12,320 bases of DNA from Nanohaloarchaea archaeon PL-Br10_U2g5 (lineage in GTDB: Archaea; Halobacteriota; Halobacteria; Halobacteriales; Haloferacaceae), in assembly GCA_001564205.1 (NCBI GenBank), contig LKMY01000030.1, positions 1 to 12,320 on the forward strand. Reading direction: 5' to 3'. The position numbers and the translations under genes are program-made. The notes under the pieces are model-generated. The model saw only the letters and a program-made list of their open reading frames with translations. It did no database searches and was not told the origin of the DNA. This document shows positions 6,203-12,320 of this stretch, piece after piece; the stretch's first letter is position 1; every line of letters starts with the position of its first letter.

Positions 6203-7438
6203 ATGAGTGATCGTTACGATGTCGTGATCGCGGGTGCCGGACCGGCGGGCGCGCAGTGTGCCCGCGATCTGGCGACGCGCGACTACGATGTCGTCGTTCT
6301 CGAGACGGAGTCAGAGTCTGACTTCCCCCGCCAGAGCAACAAGTCGACCGCCGGAACCTTCCCATCGATGATGTCCGCGTTCGGCATCCCCGACGACGTG
6401 GTCATGTCGTACACCGACGATGTCGTGTTGGAGTCGCCGAACAACTACTACGAGAGCTACCAACCCGGCGCGGTGTTGGAGTTCGCCGAGTTCAAGCGGT
6501 TCCTCGTCGCGGACGGTCGTGAGAACGGAGCGGACTACTGGTTCGACGCACGGGTTTCTCGGCCGATCCGTGACGACGACGGCGTCATTGAGGGAGTCCG
6601 ATACAACGGCGACGAGGAGGTGTACGCCGACGTGATCGTCGACGCGACCGGACCCGCGGCACCGATCGCCAGCGCGCTCGATGTCGTCGATCTGGAGCGG
6701 GAGAATCAGGCGATCGGTATCGAGTACGAGATGGACGGCGTCGAGATGAACCATCCGGAGTACGCGGATCTCCGGCGAGCGATGATGCTCCGACTCGACC
6801 ACAACATCGCACCCGGCGGCTACTCGTGGATTTTCGCCACCGGTGAGGACACCGCGAAGGTCGGTATCTGTTACATTCAGAACGACCGTCACCGAGAGTT
6901 CGCCGAGGAGGGGAAAACCGTCGACGGCTACTTAGACGAGTGGATCGACCGAGACCCGCGCTTCGCCGACGCCGAGCGGATCGACGGGAAGGTTCACCGG
7001 GGGTCTGCACACATTCAGATGCCAGAGCGGATGCACACCGACCGGTTCCTCGCGATCGGCGATACAGTACCGACCATCGATCCCCTGTGGGGTGAAGGAA
7101 TCCATAAGGGGATGAAATCCGCCCGCGCCGCCGCGTCGACAATCGACCGCTGTCTCACGGATTCGGAGCGCCGCGTCGACGCAGAGAGCCTCTCGGTGTA
7201 CGAGTCGCTGTGGCACCGCGACGTCGCGCCACGGATGCGCTCGCGGCTGATGCTCACGCGGCTGCTGTATCTCGCACCCAACGAACGGTACGACCGGCTG
7301 ATGCGCGATCTACGGCAGACCGACGACAACACGCTCGAACGAGCGAATCAAGGAGAGAAGTCGGCGATGATGAAGCTGCTCCATCTCGACGACCTCCCGC
7401 TCCTCGCGAAGTTTGCCCGCGAGCGGATGGGGTCGTAG
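6203..7438 (+). CDS. Geranylgeranyl reductase family FAD-dependent protein
   Basis: A 411-residue p-hydroxybenzoate-hydroxylase-fold flavoprotein of the geranylgeranyl reductase (GGR) family, which saturates isoprenoid chains of archaeal lipids or quinones. The N-terminal Rossmann motif is VVIAGAGPAG (7-16) and ends in VVVLE (30-34). A second FAD motif is VIVDATGP (144-151). The family's substrate-side segment PGGYSWIF is at 204-211, and the third FAD motif FLAIGDTVPTIDPLWGEGI is at 282-300. Studied archaeal GGRs have a conserved cysteine after the first strand, in a P-x-(R/K)-C-G type motif; here that place reads FPRQSNKSTAGTF (41-53) with no cysteine. Exact substrate (membrane diether, menaquinone tail, carotenoid) is therefore open. 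No transmembrane helix is evident. Start: the frame opens at a TTG at 6152, but ATG at 6203 begins right before the Rossmann strand and fits the promoter box. Convergent with citrate synthase, 39 bases apart. Confidence 0.85.
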   Translation: MSDRYDVVIAGAGPAGAQCARDLATRDYDVVVLETESESDFPRQSNKSTAGTFPSMMSAFGIPDDVVMSYTDDVVLESPNNYYESYQPGAVLEFAEFKRFLVADGRENGADYWFDARVSRPIRDDDGVIEGVRYNGDEEVYADVIVDATGPAAPIASALDVVDLERENQAIGIEYEMDGVEMNHPEYADLRRAMMLRLDHNIAPGGYSWIFATGEDTAKVGICYIQNDRHREFAEEGKTVDGYLDEWIDRDPRFADAERIDGKVHRGSAHIQMPERMHTDRFLAIGDTVPTIDPLWGEGIHKGMKSARAAASTIDRCLTDSERRVDAESLSVYESLWHRDVAPRMRSRLMLTRLLYLAPNERYDRLMRDLRQTDDNTLERANQGEKSAMMKLLHLDDLPLLAKFARERMGS

Positions 7439-7477
7439 GGGGGCGGCGATTCGGCCGGAGAACGAACTCTCAGCGGG

Positions 7478-8635
7478 TCATCGCTCGTCGATCGGGACGA
7501 ACGCTGCGTTCTCGGGGCCGGTGTATCGCGCGCGAGGGCGGATGAGGCGGTTATCTTCCTGGTACTCGATCATGTGGGCGATCCAACCGCCGGCGCGGCT
7601 CATCGCGAAAATGGGCGTGTACATGTCGACCGGAATACCCATCGAGTCGTAGACGGAGCCGGAGTAGAAGTCGACGTTCGGAGCGATTCCTTTCTCTAAG
7701 AGCCCTTGATCGGTGAGATACTCCTCGATCGCCGTGGTGTAGTCGAGCCACTTGGTGTCGCCTGAAGCTGCCGACAGGTCGCGGAGCTTCCCCTCGAGAA
7801 TCCGTGCGCGTGGATCTTTCACTTTATAAACGCGGTGGCCGAATCCGGGGATCCGTCCGCCGTCGGCACGACGGTCTGTCACCCACTGAACTGGGTTTTT
7901 CGCCGAGTTGTCGATCTCGTGAAGCACCTCCATCACGTCCTGGTTCGCGCCGCCGTGAAGCGAGCCGGAGAGCGCACCGATACCGCCCGTGACGCCCGAG
8001 TAGACGTCCGCCATCGTCGAACCGATCACCATCGCGGTGAACGTCGAGGCGTTGAGCCCGTGGTCGGCGTGAAGAGTCAGCGCCATATCGAACGTCTCCT
8101 CGCTGACATCGTCGGGCTCGGTCCCAGTGAGCATATAAAGGAAGTTCGCGGCGTGAGACAGGTCTGGGTCCGGCGCGACCGGGTCTTCACCCTGCCGGGC
8201 GCGCTCGAAGGCGGCGAGGACCGTCGGGATCTTCGCGGTGATGCGGCGGCCCTGACGGAGCGCAGCCTCCGCAGCGTCCGCCTCATCCTCGTCCGCGATC
8301 GACTCCGGGTCGTACGCCGACAGCATGGACGTCGCCGTCCGGAGCGCAGCCATCGGACGCTCGCCCGCGTCGGCGAGCGCCTGGACGGTCGCGAGCACGT
8401 CGTCGTGGACCTCGTGGTCGGCGGCGAGACCGTCGGCGAACGCATCAAGCTCCTCCCGCGTCGGAAGCGACCCGTGCCAAAGCAGGTACAGAACTTCCTC
8501 GTAGCTCGCGTCGCGCGCGAGGTCCTCGATGTCGTACCCACGGTACACGAGCGTGCCGACCTCGCCGTCAACGTGGCTCAGCCCCGACTCCGCGACGAGG
8601 ACGCCTTCGAGCCCGCGTTTTAACTCGTCTGACAT
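7478..8635 (-). CDS. citZ: Citrate synthase
   Basis: Condenses oxaloacetate and acetyl-CoA to citrate, the entry step of the TCA cycle. The 385-residue length is typical for haloarchaeal and small bacterial-type citrate synthases. The catalytic triad is visible: His227 in SGSLHGGAN, His267 in PGFGHRVYKVKDPRA, and Asp322 in PNVDFYSGSVYDSMGIP. His189 and His192 in LHADHGLNAST contribute to oxaloacetate binding. The C-terminus RPRARYTGP (367-374) is conserved. The surface is strongly acidic, as expected for a salt-adapted enzyme. A 2-methylcitrate synthase activity cannot be excluded from sequence alone, but no prp genes are nearby and KorAB, another TCA enzyme, is close. ATG at 8635 is chosen as the first family-like start (MSDELKRGLEGVL). 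No Shine-Dalgarno; promoter boxes suggest a leaderless or very short leader. Confidence 0.96.
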   Translation of the reverse strand: MSDELKRGLEGVLVAESGLSHVDGEVGTLVYRGYDIEDLARDASYEEVLYLLWHGSLPTREELDAFADGLAADHEVHDDVLATVQALADAGERPMAALRTATSMLSAYDPESIADEDEADAAEAALRQGRRITAKIPTVLAAFERARQGEDPVAPDPDLSHAANFLYMLTGTEPDDVSEETFDMALTLHADHGLNASTFTAMVIGSTMADVYSGVTGGIGALSGSLHGGANQDVMEVLHEIDNSAKNPVQWVTDRRADGGRIPGFGHRVYKVKDPRARILEGKLRDLSAASGDTKWLDYTTAIEEYLTDQGLLEKGIAPNVDFYSGSVYDSMGIPVDMYTPIFAMSRAGGWIAHMIEYQEDNRLIRPRARYTGPENAAFVPIDER

Positions 8636-8658
8636 AGACTGACGTTCCGACCACCACC

Positions 8659-8672
8659 AAAAAAGCGTTATC
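8659..8672 (-). promoter_or_regulatory. Candidate citrate synthase promoter
   Basis: On the minus strand, GATAACGCTTTTTT precedes the citrate synthase ATG (8635). The T-tract is centred about 26 bases and the ATAA about 35 bases before the start, so either can act as TATA box for a leaderless or 8-base-leader mRNA. Confidence 0.4.
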
Positions 8673-8690
8673 TTTCAGGAGGGATATTGT

Positions 8691-8704
8691 TCGACGATCG
8701 TCGA
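8691..8704. repeat. 14-bp perfect palindrome upstream of citrate synthase
   Basis: TCGACGATCGTCGA is a perfect palindrome. It is nested in a larger inverted repeat: GTTCGAC (8689-8695) with GTCGAAC (8715-8721). A third half-site arrangement uses TCGAC (8701-8705) with GTCGA (8715-8719). The cluster sits about 20-50 bases upstream of the promoter boxes, in the 131-base gap after the PINA gene. An operator is plausible; note that TCGAC-type words are common in haloarchaeal DNA. Confidence 0.45.
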
Positions 8705-8754
8705 CTAGTGTAAAGTCGAACGACGGCAGTAGCACGGATACGGGAGGTCGTAGT

Positions 8755-8767
8755 ATCGGAACCCGAT
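8755..8767 (-). terminator. Small stem-loop at the PINA gene stop codon
   Basis: ATCGG (8755-8759) pairs perfectly with CCGAT (8763-8767) around a 3-base loop. Read on the minus strand, the stem begins on the A of the TGA stop codon. No T-run follows. The termination role is inference. Confidence 0.3.
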
Positions 8768-10647
8768 CAGCGCGCCGGCACGACCGTCACGGTCCGCTTC
8801 CGATCAATTGCGTCTTCGAGTTCCTCGGCGATGGCAGAGCCTCGAGACACCTGCACCTCACCGCCGCGACCGACGGTGGCAGTGAAGAGATACTCTCCGT
8901 CTGCACGGACCTCGACGGTCTCGCCGACGCCGCCGTCGACGTCGATAACGACGTGTCTCGAGGTGATCTCCGGCTGGACGACCGTTCCGCGCTCCTCACC
9001 GACCTGTCCGCCGGCCTGCCCGTTGGAGCCGCGGCCGTTACCGCCGGAGCCGCCACCGCCCGGCTTCTCGTCGTGTGTACGGACGTCAATATCGATTCCG
9101 AGCCGCTTTTCGATGTCGCTGATCCGGCCCCCGCCCTTCCCGATGACGGTGCCGATGTCACCCTCCGAGACGTACACCACGGCGCCGTTGTTCCCCTGTA
9201 GCGCGACGTCGACGTGTCCGTGCGCGACCGAACGAATTTCGCGCTCGATCTCCTGTTTGGCGATCCGACCGACCCCCGTCTCGGCGTCGGCTTCGTCTTC
9301 GTTCAGCGGCACCGTAACGACCTGCCGGTTGAAGGTGTATATTTCGTACTCGGGCGTTCCGGTCTCGAAGTTCGACACCTGAATGACCGGACGCGCGAGG
9401 TCCTCGGCGGTGAGCCCGGCCGGCACCTTCACTTCGGTCGTCACGTCGTAGACGGTGTGGACCTCGCCGGCCTCGATGTACACCACCGTGTCGACGATCT
9501 GTGGGATCATCCCGAGTTCGACGCGGCCGACGAGCCGCTGAAGCGCGTCGATGGCGCGCGAGGCGTGGACGACGCCGACCATCCCGACGCCGGCCATCCG
9601 CATGTCGGAGAACACCTCGAAATCGTTCGTCTTGCGGACCTCGTCGTAGATCGTGTAATCCGGCCGGACCAACAAGAGGGAGTCGGCGGTGTTCTCCATC
9701 TTCCCGCCGAGCGCCCCGTACTGCGTGATCTCCGGGCCGACCTGCAGGTCACGCGGCTTCTCCATCGTCTTCACCGCGTAGTCGTTCTCGTTTAAGAACT
9801 CCGCCACCGCCTGTGCGAACGTCGACTTTCCGGCGCCGGGCGAGCCGGCGATGAGCACGCCGCGCTTCCGCTCGAGGAAGCGCTCGCGGAGCTCGTCGGC
9901 GAACTCGTAGTCGTCGAGCGTCGTCTTCGCGATGGGGCGGACCGCCGTGATCTCGATCCCGTCCGCGAACGGCGGTCGTGCGACCGCGATCCGGTAGTTC
10001 CGGAACTGGACGATATCCATCCCGTCGTCGGAGAGCTCGATGAACCCCTCGTTGGACTGGCGCGCGAGGTCCACGATCGCGGTCGCCCACTCGCGCATCT
10101 GTGCTTCGCTCGTCGGCTCCTCGTCGATGACGACGTATCGCATCTCGCCGAGCGTCCCGCGTTTCGCTTTCGGCTTCGTCTCCGTCTTGAGGTGGACGGA
10201 CATCGTCTCGTCGGTGAAGAACTCCTGAATCGGGAGTTCGTCGACGACGCCACGAGCGACCGGCTCGACGTACTCGACGTCGATCCCCTTCGCGCGGGCG
10301 ACCTCCGCTTGTACGATGTCGCTGGAAAGCAGCGTCGCCTGATGATCGGCGGCGAGGTCGCGGATCAGCGCGTCGACATCACCTTCGTGCGCGTGGGATC
10401 GAGCGTCACCGTCAGCCCGCTCGCCGACGTACCGCAGCTCGATCCTGCCGTCGTCAGCGTGCTCCGCGAGCCGTTTTAGCTCGCCCAGGCCGTCCCAACC
10501 GGATTCGAGCCCGTCGTTGGCCTGTGATTCCAGTTCGCCGACGACCGCTTCCGGGACGAGCACCGTCACCGCCTCGTATGACCCGTCCTCGACGCGTTCG
10601 GACACGCGGCCGTCGACGACCGCACTGGTGTCCGGTACTACGTTCAT
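8767..10647 (-). CDS. PINA-type ATPase: PIN domain, RecA/VirB11-like ATPase, KH domain
   Basis: A 626-residue protein of the near-universal archaeal PIN-ATPase family (PINA). The Sulfolobus member forms a hexameric ATPase that promotes Holliday-junction migration and works with Hjc and Hjm. The N-terminal PIN domain (about 1-130) shows the acidic set Asp6 (PDTSAVVDG), Glu38, Asp90/Asp92 and Asp110 (LLSSDIV). A linker domain (about 140-250) precedes the ATPase with Walker A GSPGAGKS (268-275), Walker B-like YTIYDEVR (331-338) and VGVVHAS (357-363). The KH domain has the GxxG loop GKGG at 503-506 (VIGKGGGRISDIEKRLG). A glycine-rich linker follows (about 529-548), then a roughly 70-residue beta-rich tail. 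ATG at 10647 with a well-placed TATA box at 10670-10676. It lies upstream of citrate synthase on the same strand without functional link. Nuclease activity of PIN is not certain in this family. Confidence 0.9.
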   Translation of the reverse strand: MNVVPDTSAVVDGRVSERVEDGSYEAVTVLVPEAVVGELESQANDGLESGWDGLGELKRLAEHADDGRIELRYVGERADGDARSHAHEGDVDALIRDLAADHQATLLSSDIVQAEVARAKGIDVEYVEPVARGVVDELPIQEFFTDETMSVHLKTETKPKAKRGTLGEMRYVVIDEEPTSEAQMREWATAIVDLARQSNEGFIELSDDGMDIVQFRNYRIAVARPPFADGIEITAVRPIAKTTLDDYEFADELRERFLERKRGVLIAGSPGAGKSTFAQAVAEFLNENDYAVKTMEKPRDLQVGPEITQYGALGGKMENTADSLLLVRPDYTIYDEVRKTNDFEVFSDMRMAGVGMVGVVHASRAIDALQRLVGRVELGMIPQIVDTVVYIEAGEVHTVYDVTTEVKVPAGLTAEDLARPVIQVSNFETGTPEYEIYTFNRQVVTVPLNEDEADAETGVGRIAKQEIEREIRSVAHGHVDVALQGNNGAVVYVSEGDIGTVIGKGGGRISDIEKRLGIDIDVRTHDEKPGGGGSGGNGRGSNGQAGGQVGEERGTVVQPEITSRHVVIDVDGGVGETVEVRADGEYLFTATVGRGGEVQVSRGSAIAEELEDAIDRKRTVTVVPAR

Positions 10648-10676
10648 ACGGTGTTTCCGGGCGGGAACCGTATAAG
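10646..10676 (-). promoter_or_regulatory. PINA gene promoter bracketed by a perfect inverted repeat
   Basis: On the minus strand CTTATAC (10670-10676) is centred 26 bases before the ATG at 10647, matching a leaderless archaeal promoter. ATACGGT (10646-10652) and ACCGTAT (10667-10673) form a perfect 7-bp inverted repeat with a 14-base spacer. One arm overlaps the TATA box and the other the first two bases of the start codon. This geometry would let a bound regulator block both TATA recognition and initiation. Confidence 0.55.
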
Positions 10677-10707
10677 CGTGTTCGACCGGGTCGACGGCGA
10701 GGGCCGC

Positions 10708-10729
10708 AACGGACGGTCTCGCGTCCGTT
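10708..10729 (-). terminator. 8-bp stem-loop at the DUF2062 gene stop codon
   Basis: AACGGACG (10708-10715) pairs perfectly with CGTCCGTT (10722-10729) around a 6-base loop. Read on the minus strand, the stem starts on the A of the TGA stop codon. It is the longest uninterrupted stem found at a gene end here. No T-run follows, so it is not a textbook intrinsic terminator. Confidence 0.45.
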
Positions 10730-11262
10730 CAGCTGTCGCGGTCGGCTGCGACCCCGTCGTCGGAGGCGGCGCTCTCCTCGTCGCCGACGAGATCCGTGAC
10801 GGCGTCGATGACGGGGATGTCTGTATACTCATACGTCGACACCAGCCGATAGGCGACGACGTAGGCGGCCGCCGTGGCGATGATCGCAAGGAGCAGGTTA
10901 CCCACGAGCAGGCGAGTGACGACCTCGGGGCCGGCCGACAGCGACACGGCAGACCGAGTCACCCCGGGCACGGGTCCGAGAATAGTCGTCCCGATCGCGA
11001 AGCTGGCGCCGTAAACGCCCCATTTCACGACCGGATTGAACACGATCACCGAGGCGAACAGCGCGACGCGGTTGATCCGATCGAACGCCCACGCGAGTAC
11101 GACGAAGAGAATGAGCCCGGTTCCGAGGGTCGGTAACATCGTCACGAAGACGCCGAGCGAGAAGCTTCCGGCGGTCTCTTGTGGCGTGTGCTCCTCGGTG
11201 AACGATCGGCGAAGCTCGGATTTCGCCCGGGCGAGCACGTTTTTCACCCGCCGCAGAATCAT
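10729..11262 (-). CDS. DUF2062 family membrane protein
   Basis: A 177-residue integral membrane protein. A basic amphipathic N-terminus (about 1-20, RRVKNVLARAKSELRRSF) is followed by the DUF2062-like block GSFSLGVFVTMLPTLGTGL (32-50). Hydrophobic segments lie at about 34-60, 66-97 (with the conserved VFNPVVKWGVYG, 74-85) and 113-141. The C-terminal tail (about 142-177) is acidic and probably cytoplasmic, typical for a haloarchaeon. Family function is not established; some members are fused to glycosyltransferases. The frame opens 24 residues upstream at 11334, but MILRRVKNVL at 11262 is the natural start, with a TATA-like TACTTTCC on the minus strand centred about 28 bases upstream (11286-11293). 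Its neighbours, the PINA gene and the amidotransferase gene, suggest no shared pathway. Confidence 0.8.
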   Translation of the reverse strand: MILRRVKNVLARAKSELRRSFTEEHTPQETAGSFSLGVFVTMLPTLGTGLILFVVLAWAFDRINRVALFASVIVFNPVVKWGVYGASFAIGTTILGPVPGVTRSAVSLSAGPEVVTRLLVGNLLLAIIATAAAYVVAYRLVSTYEYTDIPVIDAVTDLVGDEESAASDDGVAADRDS

Positions 11263-11356
11263 TGTACGTCGATACAGCCCCAGCGGGAAAGTAGCTGTCG
11301 GAGGCGCCGACCCCGTCGGTGGCGAGGCGAACAACCGGCCGCCGCGCTCTCCGTGA

Positions 11357-11393
11357 CTCGCGTCGAGGCGAGCGCGGGAACGACGTCAGTCGT
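11357..11393 (-). terminator. Two small stem-loops at the amidotransferase gene end
   Basis: ACGAC (11380-11384) pairs with GTCGT (11389-11393); the 4-base loop contains the TGA stop codon (11386-11388). A second 5-bp stem, CTCGC (11357-11361) with GCGAG (11368-11372), lies 14 bases downstream in the reading direction. Neither has a T-run. A 3'-end role is speculative. The rest of the 123-base gap to the DUF2062 start holds one further hairpin at 11305-11321. Confidence 0.2.
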
Positions 11394-12096
11394 CTGCGGC
11401 CCCCACGCTCCGCTGGGCGTTCACCTGACGGGCGTACGCCACGAAGTTGTCGAACAGCGCCTTCGCCTCGCACGCCGCGTCGTACGCGTCGGGTGTGATG
11501 TTTTCCAAGACGGCGTCGACGCGAGCGTCCCCGAGTCGGTCCCGTTTCCCCTCGGTCACTTCCCGTGCCGTTTCAACGTCGTACTCCGGATGGAACTGCA
11601 CGCCCCAGCAGCCGCCGTCACGAAACGCGTGGATACCGTGTTCGTTCTCGGCGAGCAGCGTCGCGCTGGGAGGGAGTTCGACGACCGCATCGCCGTGGGT
11701 CGTGAACACCGTGAACTCCTCGTCGATCCCCTCGAACAGTTGGTCGTCCCGGTGACGGACCGCGTTGTAGCCGATCTCGAAGCCGTCCATTCCGGCGACG
11801 CGTCCGCCGAGCGCCTCGGCGAGCACCTGGTGACCATAACAGACGCCGAGGATCGGAACGTCGGCGGCGGCGGCCTCGGCGACGTACTCGATGAGCGGCG
11901 GAATCCACGGCTCGTCCCAGTACACGGACGAGCGTGAGCCGGTGATGACGACACCGTCGAAGTCGGTATGCTCGGGGAGGTGACCGTCGGTGGCGTTGAA
12001 TTCGGCGAGATCCGCGTCGAGCTCTCGTCGGAAGTTCCGTCGAGTGTTCGCGCCGTTGTGGGCGGCGTTCAACAGGGCGAACCGGAGGCGAGTCAT
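11386..12096 (-). CDS. Class I (type 1) glutamine amidotransferase, stand-alone
   Basis: A 236-residue cytoplasmic protein of the class I glutamine amidotransferase family (GMP-synthase-like GATase fold), which hydrolyses glutamine or a gamma-glutamyl bond through a Cys-His-Glu triad. The triad is visible: nucleophile Cys86 in GVCYGHQVLAEALGG (84-98), His169 and Glu171 in WGVQFHPEYD (164-173). The oxyanion-strand segment ITGSRSSVYWDEPW is at 51-64. The C-terminal about 50 residues form a helical extension. No synthetase or ammonia-accepting domain is fused, and no purine or other acceptor-enzyme gene is adjacent, so the true substrate is unknown. It is too short and lacks the ATP-pyrophosphatase region to be a complete GMP synthase. 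ATG at 12096; a TATA-like GTTTTGAA on the minus strand is centred about 27 bases upstream. Confidence 0.88.
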   Translation of the reverse strand: MTRLRFALLNAAHNGANTRRNFRRELDADLAEFNATDGHLPEHTDFDGVVITGSRSSVYWDEPWIPPLIEYVAEAAAADVPILGVCYGHQVLAEALGGRVAGMDGFEIGYNAVRHRDDQLFEGIDEEFTVFTTHGDAVVELPPSATLLAENEHGIHAFRDGGCWGVQFHPEYDVETAREVTEGKRDRLGDARVDAVLENITPDAYDAACEAKALFDNFVAYARQVNAQRSVGAADD

Positions 12097-12119
12097 TATC
12101 GGTGTCGAGGCACGACCGA

Positions 12120-12127
12120 TTCAAAAC
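12120..12127 (-). promoter_or_regulatory. TATA-like box of the amidotransferase gene
   Basis: On the minus strand GTTTTGAA, preceded by a CGAAACC stretch resembling a BRE, is centred about 27 bases before the ATG at 12096, fitting a leaderless mRNA. Confidence 0.45.
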
Positions 12128-12191
12128 GGTTTCGGCGGTCCGAAGCGCTACCGGCGCCGCTGAGACGGACTGACGGGCTGACCGCTACCGA

Positions 12192-12320
12192 TCACTCCGC
12201 GAACGGATCCGCGGCGTGCTCGGCGAGCCAGCCGACGAGCGCGTCGTTGATCGCGGCCGACGCCTCTACGCCAACGAGGTGGTAGGCTCCCTGCACCGCG
12301 TGGAGCTCACCGCGTGGGAG
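12192..12320 (-). CDS. C-terminal fragment of a probable alpha/beta hydrolase (cut by window edge)
   Basis: An open minus-strand frame runs from the window end (12320) to a TGA at 12192-12194, giving 42 residues. The segment GAYHLVGVEASAAINDALV followed by WLAEHAADPFAE resembles the C-terminus of alpha/beta-hydrolase-fold proteins, where the catalytic His precedes a final helix ending in a W/F-L pattern. That His would be the one in AYHLV. The start and the nucleophile elbow lie outside the window, so the family is tentative. The 95 bases between this stop and the amidotransferase start (12097-12191) hold the amidotransferase promoter and short GACGG-type direct repeats (about 12164-12185), and nothing else clear. 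Confidence 0.45.
   Translation of the reverse strand, partial: LPRGELHAVQGAYHLVGVEASAAINDALVGWLAEHAADPFAE

Noticed and set aside
7835..8623. 262-codon plus-strand open frame opposite citrate synthase
   Set aside because: It is the complement of a gene with an intact catalytic triad; translation is basic Arg/Val-rich and unlike haloarchaeal proteins.
12146..12190. Repeated CGCTACCG octamers and GACGG units near the right edge as a repeat array
   Set aside because: Two octamer copies and a few short GC-rich units in a GC-rich genome; too short and irregular to call an array.
1..12320. Novel defence, mobile or biosynthetic system
   Set aside because: No transposase, integrase, repeat-spacer array, toxin-antitoxin pair or gene cluster of unknown proteins was seen; the PIN domain at 10647 belongs to the housekeeping PINA family and not to a VapBC pair. 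The genes are mostly conserved haloarchaeal core functions.

Overview
The window is GC-rich DNA from a haloarchaeon (class Halobacteria). Evidence: the proteins are strongly acidic, coding regions favour G or C in third codon positions, transcription is archaeal (a TFB gene and TATA-like boxes about 26-28 bases before start codons, as in leaderless transcripts), and several haloarchaeal marker families are present (NreA, fused KorA with KorB, PINA, a geranylgeranyl-reductase-like flavoprotein). Genus cannot be fixed from the sequence alone.

Layout, left to right. (1) 54-2447, + strand: a TFB paralogue whose zinc ribbon has lost all its cysteines, then the PCNA-linked repair protein NreA. (2) 2506-3150, - strand: a small ferredoxin-reductase-like flavoprotein, convergent with nreA and divergent from the next block. 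(3) 3444-6068, + strand: korA-korB, a two-subunit 2-oxoacid:ferredoxin oxidoreductase, translationally linked by a 3-base gap and a clear Shine-Dalgarno. (4) 6203-7438, + strand: a geranylgeranyl-reductase-family flavoprotein with its own promoter, behind a spacer rich in inverted repeats. (5) 7478-12096, - strand: in transcription order a stand-alone class I glutamine amidotransferase, a DUF2062 membrane protein, the PIN-ATPase-KH protein PINA, and citrate synthase, each separated by 80-131 bases with a recognisable promoter. (6) 12192-12320, - strand: the last 42 codons of a probable alpha/beta-hydrolase-type protein cut by the window edge.

Functional picture. Citrate synthase and KorAB are two steps of the haloarchaeal TCA cycle. 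KorAB delivers electrons to ferredoxin, and the two flanking flavoproteins are plausible, unproven users of reduced ferredoxin. The tfb, nreA and PINA genes belong to information processing (transcription initiation, DNA repair, recombination).

I see no mobile element, CRISPR array, tRNA or rRNA and no defence or biosynthetic island, so I do not claim a new multi-gene system. The observations most worth following are the metal-less TFB, the repeated coincidence of small stem-loops with stop codons, and perfect inverted repeats over or beside the promoters of the PINA gene, the citrate synthase gene and the GGR-like gene.
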